This document shows positions 14,201 to 25,300 of a DNA stretch of 64,000 nt, piece by piece. The DNA is taken from positions 19,350,927 through 19,414,926 of the forward strand of contig NC_037594.1 of the NCBI RefSeq assembly GCF_003073045.1, written 5' to 3'. The DNA comes from Pomacea canaliculata (Eukaryota; Mollusca; Gastropoda; Architaenioglossa; Ampullariidae). Both the position numbers and the translations under genes were made by a program. Within the stretch, counting starts at the first letter, position 1. Each line of letters opens with the position of its first letter. The notes under the pieces are model-generated. The model ran no database searches. It was not told where the DNA came from and saw only the letters and a list, made by a program, of their open reading frames with translations.

Positions 14201-14801
14201 GACAAATGGTTGAAAGACTTCAAATAAAATGACATCCATGATAGATATTTGTACGACAAAGGCTTTTGAAGTGATTTTTCGTAAATGACAGCCATATATA
14301 GCAATTTCAACTTTTTCTTGGAGCATTTTTTTTTTTGTAATGTATTTTACACCATTAACAAATTACAGTTACAAAACTGAATGCTTGGTGGCATATAAAT
14401 GCTAAGTATTTTTAAGTACAGTGTAATCAAGATATAAATGTAAGAAATCTTTTTTTTTTTTTAAAATATTTTGTAAGTGGGTTCTTGACTGTTGGCTTGT
14501 ACAGGAAGTAATCCTGAGTTTCTACAACGAGACCCTGGATGTGAAAGATGAGGTGGCTCAGTGCTACCCCTCTGTATTGCGGCTGGATGTTTTGACACAT
14601 CGCATTTTAGATCCAGCCATACCACGCCGTCTGCTTGCCTGTGCTATGTGTGTTTTGAAAGCAGCTGGATCACACGGAGTCCACACAAAGCTAAACATAA
14701 GTGATAAATATCTGGTTGACTTCTATGCTAAGTTAGGGTTTTTCTCCATCACCACGTCTGATGGACCTGATGACATTATTTATATGGGCAGATTGATATA
14801 G
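2203..14801 (+). CDS. OGA: Protein O-GlcNAcase, tandem copy 1 (frameshift in exon 14)
   Basis: Nucleocytoplasmic GH84 hydrolase that removes O-linked GlcNAc from Ser/Thr of proteins. Exons: 2203-2236, 2900-2951, 3261-3358, 4506-4636, 4965-5133, 5699-5797, 6153-6437, 7189-7991, 8864-9038, 9415-9468, 10594-10679, 12857-12961, 13668-13759, 13906-14094, 14505-14801. The start follows an in-frame stop at 2170 and opens [15 protein letters not shown], the family's N-terminal strand. Catalytic Asp pair is in LFDDID (about residues 119-120); YAPKDDYKH and [10 protein letters not shown] (about 222-231) supply sugar-binding Lys, Asn and Asp. Exon 8 is a Ser/Thr-rich disordered linker, followed by the helical stalk and a GNAT-like domain. 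Ideal length is about 889 aa (human 916). Exon 14 is 189 bases against 190 in copy 2; as written, translation stops after about 792 residues. Intron 13 uses a GC donor. Confidence 0.93.
6718..7015. mobile_element. piggyBac-type MITE in OGA copy 1 intron 7
   Basis: A 298-base element with matching ends: CCCTCTTAGC at the left and GCTAAGAGGG at the right, an exact 10-base inverted repeat. It is flanked by TTAA on the left and TCAA on the right, as expected for a TTAA target duplication with one mutation. It has no coding capacity, so it is non-autonomous. It is absent from the equivalent intron of copy 2. Confidence 0.65.
13046..13585. mobile_element. Possible MITE in OGA copy 1 intron 12
   Basis: The ends form an imperfect inverted repeat: GGGGCCAGTTGCATG at the left, against GGGGACAGTTGCCAT read from the right end. 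The inner flanks are also rich in similar AAACAGTTT words. The interior has a 97-codon antisense frame of no recognised family. No target duplication is certain, so the superfamily is open (ISL2EU/IS4EU-like ends are possible). It is not seen in the matching intron of copy 2. Confidence 0.38.
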
Positions 14802-16490
14802 TGTACTTGCTTTAAAGTTATCCCATTGTGATTTTATGTGAATAGTGACCATTTTCTCTTCCCCTCCCCTTTTTAAGGTAAGAACAGTACTTTGCAGAAG
14901 AGAATGTACATTTTGTCATGTTTCAATCATGTGCAGTGTCCACTTCATGACCAATTCATATTCTTGTACTGATTGTAGGTATGTACTGTGTTACATTGTC
15001 AACACTCACAAATGCATCTTGCCTTGGTTCAAAATTCTTTGACCTGGCTAAAATGAAGACTACAATTAATATGTGTTAAGTTGTTGTGTGTGTAGGGTTT
15101 CTTAAATACAGAAATGTAGGCATGCAGCAACAGCTTAAAGATAACTTCTACAGCAGGCTGCTGAATTTGTTTATAGTTCATTGTCTGTTTCCAAGTTCTT
15201 TATTTGTCTTTTTTTTCCTTCTTTTAATCTAGCATTTTCTTAAACAATCTGGTAAAGATGCTGAACTAATGTATTGGTTTGCTTGCTGTCCAGCATGTTG
15301 ATTCATACAATGCTTAAAGTTTAGGTGTTATTATAAGACAGGGTCCACAGAGTTCTTCACTCAGTTTGTACTAGAAATTTTGCTAAGACCTTTTTTGTAG
15401 AAGGGTGAATGAAAAGTGTTTTGTCTAGAGACCTCATGCTGCAATATTTCTCAAGATCTGCATTGTACAGCAAAATTCTTGATGACAATCACTGTAGCAT
15501 AAAGTGCTACTGCACTCTTTTTCAGAAATGCCCAAACAGAATAGATAAAGGTGTTTGGGGATAATTTGGAGATCAGGGCAAGTTGTGTTTTCGTTTTTTT
15601 AATTTAATGTTTACAAAGGAGGCAGGCATATCAGATTTGCAAATTTTCTTCCTAATGATGGGAAACATTGCTGTCATTTAAACTAAGCTAGTAGCGTCAC
15701 TAAAAATGGACCCTTATTAGAATTTGGGGGTGAGGGAAAGTTGCATACAGTTAAATGTCCACTAATGATGTGAATTCAGGCGAGTACATTTTAAAATTCA
15801 TGTGCTTTCTGAAAGCGTACTCAGTCTGAAGAATGGGAAAAATGTAGAGGAATTGATTTTGATGAACTTAGTTTTGCTAGGGTTAAAAAAAAGTATGTGT
15901 ACTACAAGACGTGTTCCTCTGTTAATGCATTTACTTTAAACTACAACTTAAAAACTAGTTCAGCTGCTAAGCATTTAATGCTTAAAGTAGTTGCACAAAC
16001 TTGTGTAAATTTCATGACATTAACTTGCTGTGACTGTGATCTGAATTTATGTTTATACATGGTATTGTATTTTAAAAATAAACTTACAGAGATCACTTTC
16101 TTCTTCTTTTGTTTTCAGTGACATCTTATAGAATTGCCACGAAGATTGATTTGCCTTTTATACAAGTGCAACAGCATAATGAAAATTTTATTGCTTTTTA
16201 CCAATATGTAATTAAGATATAATGTGGCAGAACATATAAAGGCATGTTCCGGTTTCAAATTTTAATGTAGCATGCTTCATCTTTCTATTTAGGTATTATG
16301 TAAAGCATTCATGGTCGTTTCGACAATATAACCAAATATATTATGCTACATATACAAGGAAGCTATATAAATGTTACCAAAAAAATTACTAGTCACAATG
16401 AAATCACAAGGTTGGTGTGTGCAGGTTAATCAAGAACAAATTAGATTACATAAAAATGCATTTATATCAAGGCCAAATTATTGCATAGAT
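14802..16490 (+). other. Probable 3' UTR and downstream of OGA copy 1
   Basis: AT-rich sequence with no gene. A canonical AATAAA at 16077-16082 is a plausible poly(A) signal, which would give a 3' UTR of about 1.3 kb. Short open frames here (for example 15897-16121) have no protein character. Confidence 0.45.
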
Positions 16491-17290
16491 GTCGAGTAGC
16501 TTTTGGTCAAATGGACTTGTGCACAAACCTGAAAATGTTCTCCAACATCCACTAGAGACCAATTTGTCAGCAGCAAGTTCTAGGTTAGTTTCTGGTCCTT
16601 CAGTTCTCTACAAATCTTTGCCATGTTTCTTTTGGCCAACCACCTTTTCTCGGCTGTCAAGGCTATTTTGGATGATACATCTGATTTCATTCTGCATGTT
16701 CCCTTCTGTCTGGTTTTTTTTTTTTTGGGGGGGGGTATTATGTTTGTATTTGTGCAGCTGGCTTTTGTGAGAATTGGTGATTTATTATGCTTGGCCAGAG
16801 TATCTTGATTTTCATCAGACATTTGGTTTGGAAGATCTCTAGTTCTCGCCTGATTTTTGTTAATGGTTTGGTTTGGGTTTTTTTTTTGTGTGGAAGCATT
16901 CACTTCCATAGTGTAGGATTGAAAGGACATTGTTTTTGCAGGTTCTTAATTTTCTATTCCTCCTTGAAATTTTTTATCTCCATTTTTTTTTTAGTGTGGC
17001 AAAGACTTGATTTGCTTCGACTCTGTTAATCACACATTTTTCCTATCTCCATCTGTTGTTACTAGACTGTCAAGATGTGTCAATTTAAGGACTTTTTTCT
17101 CACTTCTTTGTTGCAAATTTTGGTGAGTTCTGTAGAGCTGGCGCTGTTTCATTTCTTCTTTTTGTTGTGTCCTATTTTTTAATACAGTTTTGGTTTGTCT
17201 TTTCCTGAAAATACTTTTGTTGGCTGAATAGTATAACAATAATTATCACCAGCTTAATCATAGTCTTCCAGTATTGATGTAAGTGTTCAG
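16490..17290 (-). pseudogene. Decayed coding-like patch, family unknown
   Basis: On the minus strand several frames carry protein-like runs that do not join. Examples are EKRWLAKRNMAKICREL, then in another frame LELAADKLVSSGCWRTF and SPFDQKLLDIYA, and upstream LTHLDSLVTTDGDRK. The frame switches occur around long T or G runs, including a ten-base poly(G) tract near 16727. This looks like an old pseudogene or a poorly resolved exon cluster. I do not recognise the source protein, and chance cannot be excluded. Confidence 0.22.
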
Positions 17291-17704
17291 AAAATTATTC
17301 TTTTCTTGTCATTGTTTTGAAAGCCAGTAGATGTCACATACTCTTCACGGAGATATGCTTCTGGGTAGTGTGGGGAAGCGGGTCGCATAGGTAGGCGATA
17401 TAGCTCGTAAGATAAAATAATAGATTTGTCGTGATATTGGACAAGAAACATGCAGTCCGACAATTTCCCAACAATCACACACTTTAAGATGTCACGACAT
17501 GCACGGTATGTACATCTGTATTCGCCTTAATTTTGCCCATTAGACGGTTCATGCGCAGACCTCGAGGGGTCGTTGGGTCTCATTACGCCAATTTAGCTGC
17601 CCCCCAACCCCACACTCGCACTGGTACAAGTAAATATTACCAGAAGAGCCATACGTTGTTCGAACAATATAGATACGATTGGCGTCGGGGGCTCTCCCCG
17701 GTTT
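17291..17704. other. Spacer between pseudogene-like patch and SINE
   Basis: No gene is seen. The section from about 17530 to 17710 is GC-richer (CCCCCC and GGGGG runs) and may be the 5' side of a repeat, but no boundary could be fixed. Confidence 0.4.
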
Positions 17705-18385
17705 CCTACTCCTTCCCGGGCGGTCCGGTGACGTAACGGTTAACGCCTGTCACATGCAATACAGTGAAAGTTGGCTGTCCTGTGTTCAGCTCTCGTCTCG
17801 GGCACGTTAATTGTTCTTTCTCTGCAAGTAGCACCTGTTTACAGGGCTGGATATCTTGCCGTGTATATATATATAGCAGGGATGCCCAACCTACGGCCCG
17901 CGGGTCATATCCGGCCCGCGAAACTGCCCACAGTGCAGGAAATCGGCATGTTAGTAATATTAAAAAATAAATAAATAAAAAAAAAAACGAAAAAAGGGAA
18001 GAAGAAGTATTTATCCCACGTAGGGGCGTTTCCCAATCTTTTTTTTCGATGGACGAACATTTCGATTCAGTGCTCCGACTTGGTGTCTCTACGATGAGGC
18101 CAGACATTCAGAAGTTAGTTTCTGGAAAACAACTTCAAATATCCCACTAATTACTACATAATTAATGGTAATTACAACTTGTTTCTAATCAAAAATGGTA
18201 TCTGCTCTATTTTTTTTTTCTTTTTGTATTTTTGCGGTGAAGTGGCCCGCGACACGGCTGTCCGAAATAAATATGGCCCGCGACGTGGCTGTCCGAAATG
18301 GATATGGCCCGCAGGCCGAAAAAGGTTGGGCATCACTGATATATAGCCATATAGCCTTCGTTGTTGGCTCAGCATAAAACACATA
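17705..18385 (+). mobile_element. tRNA-derived SINE interrupted by a hAT MITE
   Basis: The head carries a box-A-like GTGACGTAACGGTTAACGCC and a degenerate box B near GTGTTCAGCTCTCG. The body reads CAATACAGTGAAAGTTGGCTG, and the tail ends GTTGGCTCAGCATAAAACAC. The same body and tail occur in reverse at 40975-41165, and the tail alone at 55428-55500. In those copies CTTGCC/CCTG is followed almost directly by the ATAGCC...GGCTC tail; here a 462-base element separates them at 17877-18338. Confidence 0.7.
17877..18338. mobile_element. hAT-type MITE nested in a SINE
   Basis: The ends are CAGGGATGCCCAACCT and, from the other side, CAGTGATGCCCAACCT, a 16-base terminal inverted repeat with one mismatch. 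Both flanks carry ATATATAG, a perfect 8-base target duplication typical of hAT elements. The interior repeats a GGCCCGCGACNNGGCTGTCC unit two or three times. No transposase frame is present. Confidence 0.85.
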
Positions 18386-19214
18386 CATGTACAGTACATA
18401 TTTCCCCCTCCTCCCCCTTCCCTCTCATACGCGCAGTACGAAATCGACGCAAGGTGAAAGCACTTTCCTATTAAATAGACTCAACCAACCAACCCAAAGT
18501 TTAGCCACCATTTAACTAAGTCTAAACAAAATCGGCCGCTTGGCAATACACATGTAGGGAACGTATCTTACAATGGCAAAATGTGGTTTTTCATCATTTT
18601 ATTGTAAACTTGTATATATTTGATGTTATTGCTACTTGTTTCATCAGCTATAGTGCATGATCGATTCGGGGTTTGTTTGTTTGGGGGTTTTTGTGTGTTT
18701 TTTTCTTTTTTTTTGGGGGGGGGGCGGCTTTGGATGCTTTGACCGCGAACACGTCCGTGATTTGACTTTTCGGACTTCGGACAAAATGATCGACATAGCT
18801 GGGACACCAAAACACATGTACATTATGCGACTTGTGAGACACGTATCGAAGTACACACTTGGAGTAGTAGTAGGGACTGCATGACTATCATTTGCCCAGA
18901 TTCGCGACATATTAAACGTCCCTTCACTTCAATATTATCTGGGTCTGCGATTTAAGCAGATTACGATTAGTAACTATATCAAAACTATAAAATAATTATA
19001 CAAAATAATTTTTTTTTATCATATGCAGTCCTGATTTGCACCACAGCCCAGTTCACAGATAATATTTATAATATTCCCGCCTACAAATGAAAGGACTCGA
19101 AATACATTATTTTCTCGATTGATTTCATTTAGTCGGAATAAATGAGTAGACTTAAATTGGAAATCGATCGATCGCGAGCATTTGTCCCGTGTACTGTAGC
19201 CGATACCTATACAT
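18386..19214. other. Intergenic, no gene seen
   Basis: AT-rich spacer with poly(T)/poly(G) tracts near 18700-18725. Short lysine/proline-rich antisense frames there are translations of those tracts and are not annotated. Confidence 0.5.
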
Positions 19215-19227
19215 GACGCATGCGCAC
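19215..19227. promoter_or_regulatory. NRF1-like palindrome upstream of OGA copy 2
   Basis: GACGCATGCGCAC lies about 120 bases before the copy 2 ATG and closely matches the YGCGCAYGCGCR consensus read on the minus strand. A GCGC palindrome lies before copy 1 as well. There is no TATA box at a suitable place. Function is inference. Confidence 0.35.
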
Positions 19228-19348
19228 TGTGAAATTTGAAGTGAGAGACAGCCACTGTACTCACAGTTTGGCAGCTTGACAACAGAAAGATAGGTGTATT
19301 ATTTGGCAGGTGCCATAAGTGTCTCAGTGGCAGTTTTCAGAGAAACTC

Positions 19349-22300
19349 ATGACGGGGACAGATTCTATACAAACGAAGAACACCGGCGATTTTACAGTTG
19401 GAATTGTTGAAGGTAATACAGAAAATAATGTGAATGATTTTCTTGCAAAATGGCGTCTGCATGTTTTCTTAGATTAGCTTGGTAAGAATGATATAGTAAA
19501 TGGTTTTGTACTTAACTTAGCTCTCTGATATAAATACTAGTCATACCAAAGCTGACGTGGTTTATAAATAAATGAAAGTTTCGATTCAGAATGGTGATTT
19601 CATCAAAACGGATTTCTCTGAACGTCGCACCAACGTAGTTTTAAAAAAAAAAGTGTTCCCAGACGAACAGTAAAACACTACAAAACTGTGAGTTTACTAA
19701 TTTATCATTTTTAAATTCTGATCGCAGTTTGAAGCTGATGATAGTTCATTAAACATGCGTAAACTTATTCAATTTGCATCACAAGTTCATTTTGAGATGT
19801 ATTTGCATTGCCCCATATTATTGCAAAAGAACTTAGTTTGGTTTCCCATTGACCTGGATTCTCGGGGGAGACAGAAATCACAATCGTGTTTGCAAAGTGA
19901 ACATATTTTAGAAAACATCTGCAGGTTCACAAGTTCAAATCTGGTTGTTTTAATGTTAGGGTATGTCATCAGCTAAAAGTTGTACAGGCCTTTGCAATAT
20001 TCAGTTCACTGGTTGAGTACAGCCATACTTTCTTTGAGAAGGTGACCATTGCTATCGGTGCTGAGGTTTTGTGTTGACCTGTCTTGGTGAGGGTTCTTAG
20101 TAGTTGGTAGGCCTTTTTGCCATCTCTCTGTGCCACTTCTTCCTATGTGGTCTGGCATTGGCCTTCAATCCTTAGCTGCTTTCGTCCATTTTTTTATGGC
20201 ACAATTCACTTCATATTTGAAAGCTGCTTTAGGTTTATAAAATCCTCCAGGACCATCACATTTCAATCTCCATTGGTGGAAGACCAATTTGCAACCTATA
20301 CTTTGCAGATGTTGGCAGTCTTATAGCAGGCATTAACAAAGAACTGCAAGATCTTACCAACAAACTGACAGTTCAAACACACAGAATGGAGACCAGCTTT
20401 GATAAGTCATTGTCATAGCTAACAGCAAAGAAGAGAAGATGTGAAAAAGAGGTAAATGGCTCAAGGAAGTTAAGTTTCAAGTACTTGGGCACCATCCTCT
20501 CCTTAGATGCAGCTCCATGACAGATATCTGCATCAGGATCAAAACACCAACAGCAGCAATGGCTAGGCAGGACAGGATCAAGCCTATCCATAGCATCAGG
20601 TGTATACAAAGTATAATCTGTACAAGTCCTTCATAATGCTTATTTATAGACCCAAAGAGGAAAATGCAGGCATTTGAGAACAAGTGCCTGAAGAGGCTGT
20701 TCCAGGTCTTGTACAGAGAGCACAAAACCAATGACTTTGTACGATATATGGTCCCACACTTGTAGGACACCAGGAACCCCTACGTGGATCAGTATAAACT
20801 GGTCTGATTTGGCCATGGAATGTGGCATAAAACCTTGTTGAAGAGTGTCCTTCAACGTACTGGATGGGGATCGTCTGCAGTGCCCAAAGAAAGTCCTGGC
20901 TTACAAATGTGAAGAAATGGACTGATTATCCTGCTCACAATCACCCAAAGGAGTCCTGATTGGTAGACCTTGTCATCTGCTGCATCTGCCCATGTGCTCC
21001 CTCCTCTTCCCCGCTCCCACTGCCCCAACAATTGGTATTAGACAAGGGCGAATGACTGATGTATCAAATGTAATTTTATGAAAGTAATAATTTTAAACTG
21101 TCTTATGTTAAAAAATAGCATTTTCCTGTACTTTTTACAACACCTAAAACTGCTTCAAAAGTAAACTCTTTAAAAATTCATAACTTCTATTTGGCTGATT
21201 TTGATGATCTTGGTATCAGTGTTGGGTTTATTTGGGGTGAGATCTGTATGTCATACAATTATACAGGCATATAATAGGAAAAATTACTTGTGCCTACCCA
21301 TTGGTAGATGAAGACTATGATCAAAATATCATAAGTTTTCACTAGTTTCAGCTCAAGTTGGAAATATTGATGTCATTTAAATTGCTCGTGTTTTTTTTTT
21401 TTTCTTATTAACAGCCATAGAAATTTAACCCTTATCTGGCTACATAGGTGGTATAAGTTGCAATATTACTGCTACATAAACCATAAAAATGATAACTCGA
21501 GTTACACTCTGTGCTTATTTTGCCTCTGTAGGGCTTGTATTCTGTGATCAATTTATCCTCTAATAGTGGACATGTGTCTATTATCTGCATGTCCATAGCA
21601 GGAGGAGGGATTTGGTGCATGGGACACTTTTTGGTTTGTAAAGTGCTGTTGGCCTGACTTTGGTTTGAGAACAGGGTTGTATCAGCTCTGATTAATATTT
21701 ATCTGTGTGTTGTACTCTTTTGTACAGTGCATTGAGCTCATTGCCCAGTGAGGAAATGGATAGTTTAAGAGATTTTTAAAAATTATCTCTATCTGTCTTA
21801 AACAGGTAAATGGTGTATAATGTATGTTTAATATTTTGGTTATTCCAGGGTTTTATGGCATGCCATGGAGTGCCGAGCAAAGAAAAATTCTTTTTGGATG
21901 GTAAGTGTGTGTTGATTATATAGCAGAAGATGATTGCTTTGTGCACCCTGCAGAGGTACCTTAATATTCCAAAAAATAAAGTCACATTCAAATACATATA
22001 GTATTCCATGACATGTTTCTCCAGATGATTTAGTTTCAAGCATATCAGACTTTAGCAATGTAAAATCCACATGCGGCTGTAAGCATAGTATTCTTTTTAC
22101 ATTTTACACCGTTGGCTTCTGTTGCCAAGGGATGCTGTAAAGATGGCAAGGTGGTGTAAATTGTTTCCCCATTTCCCCAGAGTTGGGTTTAATGGTCCAC
22201 TCCTTTCTGCCACAGCTCTCAGCTCTGGTGCTTTGCTTTGTGGATAGGGTAAAACTATAATGTAGTTGAACCGCAGTGTTCAGCATACCAGTTTCTTGCG

Positions 22301-25300
22301 ATCAGACTATTTTGTTTTGCTCAGAAATAATTTCTACATTGCTATTGTGGTACTTTTTATCGAGATCTCTGATGTTTTTGTAGGTATATTGCATATGTGG
22401 TTGTTGAGTTCATTTTAGGCAGTTGTAGTTTCTGAATTTGTGTAATATCTGTTTGCAGGATGCAGAAGATGGGTTTAAACACTTACATGTATGCTCCAAA
22501 AGATGATTACAAGCACAGAGCTCATTGGAGGGACTTGTATTCTGTGGAAGAAGCAGGTAGGAAGGTACAATAATAACTAAAAATGAAAAAAAATGAATAT
22601 CATTCATGCTGCTGATCTTAAAGGACGAGATTTTGTTTCAGACACTAACATTTTTTCACTATTTTTGCTTTTCTTGGTTTTCCAGAAGTGGAAAAGCTTA
22701 TTTTGATTTGTAAATTGCACTTGGACGTTTATAACAGGCTTTCATAAATTCGTTTTTTTTAAAACTGTCCATATTGCCATTAGGTCTGCCCACTTTCCAT
22801 AATTGTCATACATTTAAAGTTGAAAAGCCACATTTACTTTGGATGAGCAAGATGCTTTAAGGAGTTGAACAAAAAATGATTTTCACATCTTTAAATCCAG
22901 TCAGGGTTAGATTGTCACTAGATTGATGATTGAGAACTGCTAGGGAAGGAGGTCACATTACAGTTTCTATAAATGTTGGTCCTCTTGTCAGAAACATGCC
23001 TAGGAGACATGAATGTGTCAAATTTATTTAGTTGCAAACATTGCTGATTACTTCTCATGATTAGTTTTTCCAGTCTGTTAGATTATGAAAGTGCAGTTTT
23101 AATTTCTTTCAGCACTTATATAACTGGCGTAGTGTGTGTTACATTTTTCAGATAACCTTGGAAATCTTATTGAAAGTGCCCATGAACATGGTGTGACATT
23201 TGTTTATGCAATATCACCTGGTCTAGATATTTCCTTCTCCAATTCAAAAGACGTGATGGCTTTAAAAAGAAAACTTGAGCAGGTTGGTTTTTACATTTTC
23301 TACATTTACATTTCTGGAAGTATGATTTGCTGCCAAACATTTTTAAATTTTTTTTAGATTCCATTTGTATAGCAGAGAGCTCTTTAACTTCCAGGATATG
23401 TGCACATGTATGTATACTATGAATAACTTATTTTCATACAATGAGACTTGCTTTTTGCATATTTTTTTTTTCCGTTTCTGTTTTGACAGGTGGCTACATT
23501 TGGTTGTAGGGCTTTTGCACTACTTTTTGATGACATTGAACCAGAGTTGTCTGAGGCAGACCGTGGGGTCTTTTCATCTTTTGCATTTGCACAGGTGTCT
23601 GTAGCCAACGAAGTGTATGAGTATCTAAATCAGCCAAAGTTTCTTTTTTGCCCTACAGGTCAGTAATAATAGAAAACATTTCATTTTGCAGGAATTGGTG
23701 GGTGGGTGGGGGGAATAATAGGTAGAATAGTCAAAAACACAGACATCAGAATGGTGCATGAATACATTTACCTTGTGAAGGCTTCAGCCAGTGGGAGAGC
23801 TTGAAACATAGCCAGTTATGTATTATTACTTCTTCTTAGAGAAAACTTCAGTTTATCATCTTAGAGTGCTACAATATCATGGGATGATAAATAAGGTCTT
23901 TGGAGCATTTGGTTTATTTGTGTGTGCCTGTTCATGAGGTGGGATTTGGAATTTCAGCTTTGGTTTAAAAAAAAAAGTGATACAGATGCTTCAGTTTAAT
24001 TTTGAAAGTATATCTGTATGCTTTTTATTGTTTATTCAGTAAAATGGTTAATTCAGAGAATGATTAATGAATAGTGAACTGTTTGTCTTTTCAGAATACT
24101 GTGCCTCAAGAGCCATGCCTAATGTACAGTCATCCATGTATCTGAGCACTCTTGGTTCCAAACTTCTGCCTGGTATTGATGTCATGTGGACAGGTTATTT
24201 TTTTCAAAACCTAGTAACTAGTCATATATTAGCAACAATATTATAGTTAAGTATGTGCAGTGATTGAATGGTAGATACTACTTTGTAGTAAATGAGAACC
24301 TACTCATTAAGCAAACCTATTGCTGAAAGTTAATATATTAAATAGGAATGTAGTTATACCTTCAGTACTTCTATAATGTATTCTGTAGGGAGAAGAAGCA
24401 AGGGAATTTTTTTCTTCTAAGAAGTAAGGCATTATTTGTGAGATGGGGCTAACTGATCTGGCACAGTAGATTGGGCAACTCGGAAGACACTTTTCTTGCA
24501 ATCCAGTCTCCCTTTGAGCTTGGCTGTTAAAAGTTTTTTTTTTATATGATTATATACATAACCATATTCTTCTGTCCTCCTCTTCTGTCAATTTTTAGTT
24601 CCTCCCTACCTAACTTTTATCTATCCTTGGTATATGTATTTTGCTTTTAGAATTTAATTTCAACTGAGTAAAAGAGAACAATATCATAAATATAGGTTGC
24701 AAAGTGATCAGTAAGAAGATAACAGTGCAGACCTTGGAAGAAATTACCAGGGTGTTGCGACGTGCACCAGTCATATGGGACAACATACATGCTAATGACT
24801 ATGACCCAAGACGTGTCTATTTAGGACCTTACGATGGTCGTTCGCCAGATATTATTCCATACATCCGTGGCGTGTTGAGCAACCCTAACTGTGAATTTGA
24901 GAACAACTTTGTTGCTTGTCACACGCTTGGCCAGTGGAGCAAATCCAATCTGGATGGAGTGAAGAAAGATATCTTAAGTAAGGACTTTCCCTATTTGGGT
25001 TGGTGTTCTTTTACTTAACGGTCAGTTTACCTGCATATTAGATTAGCAGGTTACAAGTAAGCTATTCTGTAAATGCACACTTGCATGCATATTGTATATT
25101 GTATGCATACACATAGAGCAGAGAACAAAATCAGTCACTAGTGCAGATTGGTGGGGGGGGGATTTCTAAACAACTCCCACATCAGCAAGCATGCAGATTA
25201 CCATAGCCACCATATCTTTTTTTTTTAAATCTTGTTTGTGGATAAGCTATCGCTAGATAGGTACTGAAGAATAAAGAATAAATAGTTTATTTGGAGTTGC

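Noticed and set aside
18568..18910. Several overlapping lysine/proline-rich antisense frames
   Set aside because: They are translations of poly(T)/poly(G) tracts.
21427..21765. Possible second TTAA element (TTAACCCTTATCTGG ... TAGTTTAA)
   Set aside because: The two ends match poorly and the right boundary is ambiguous.
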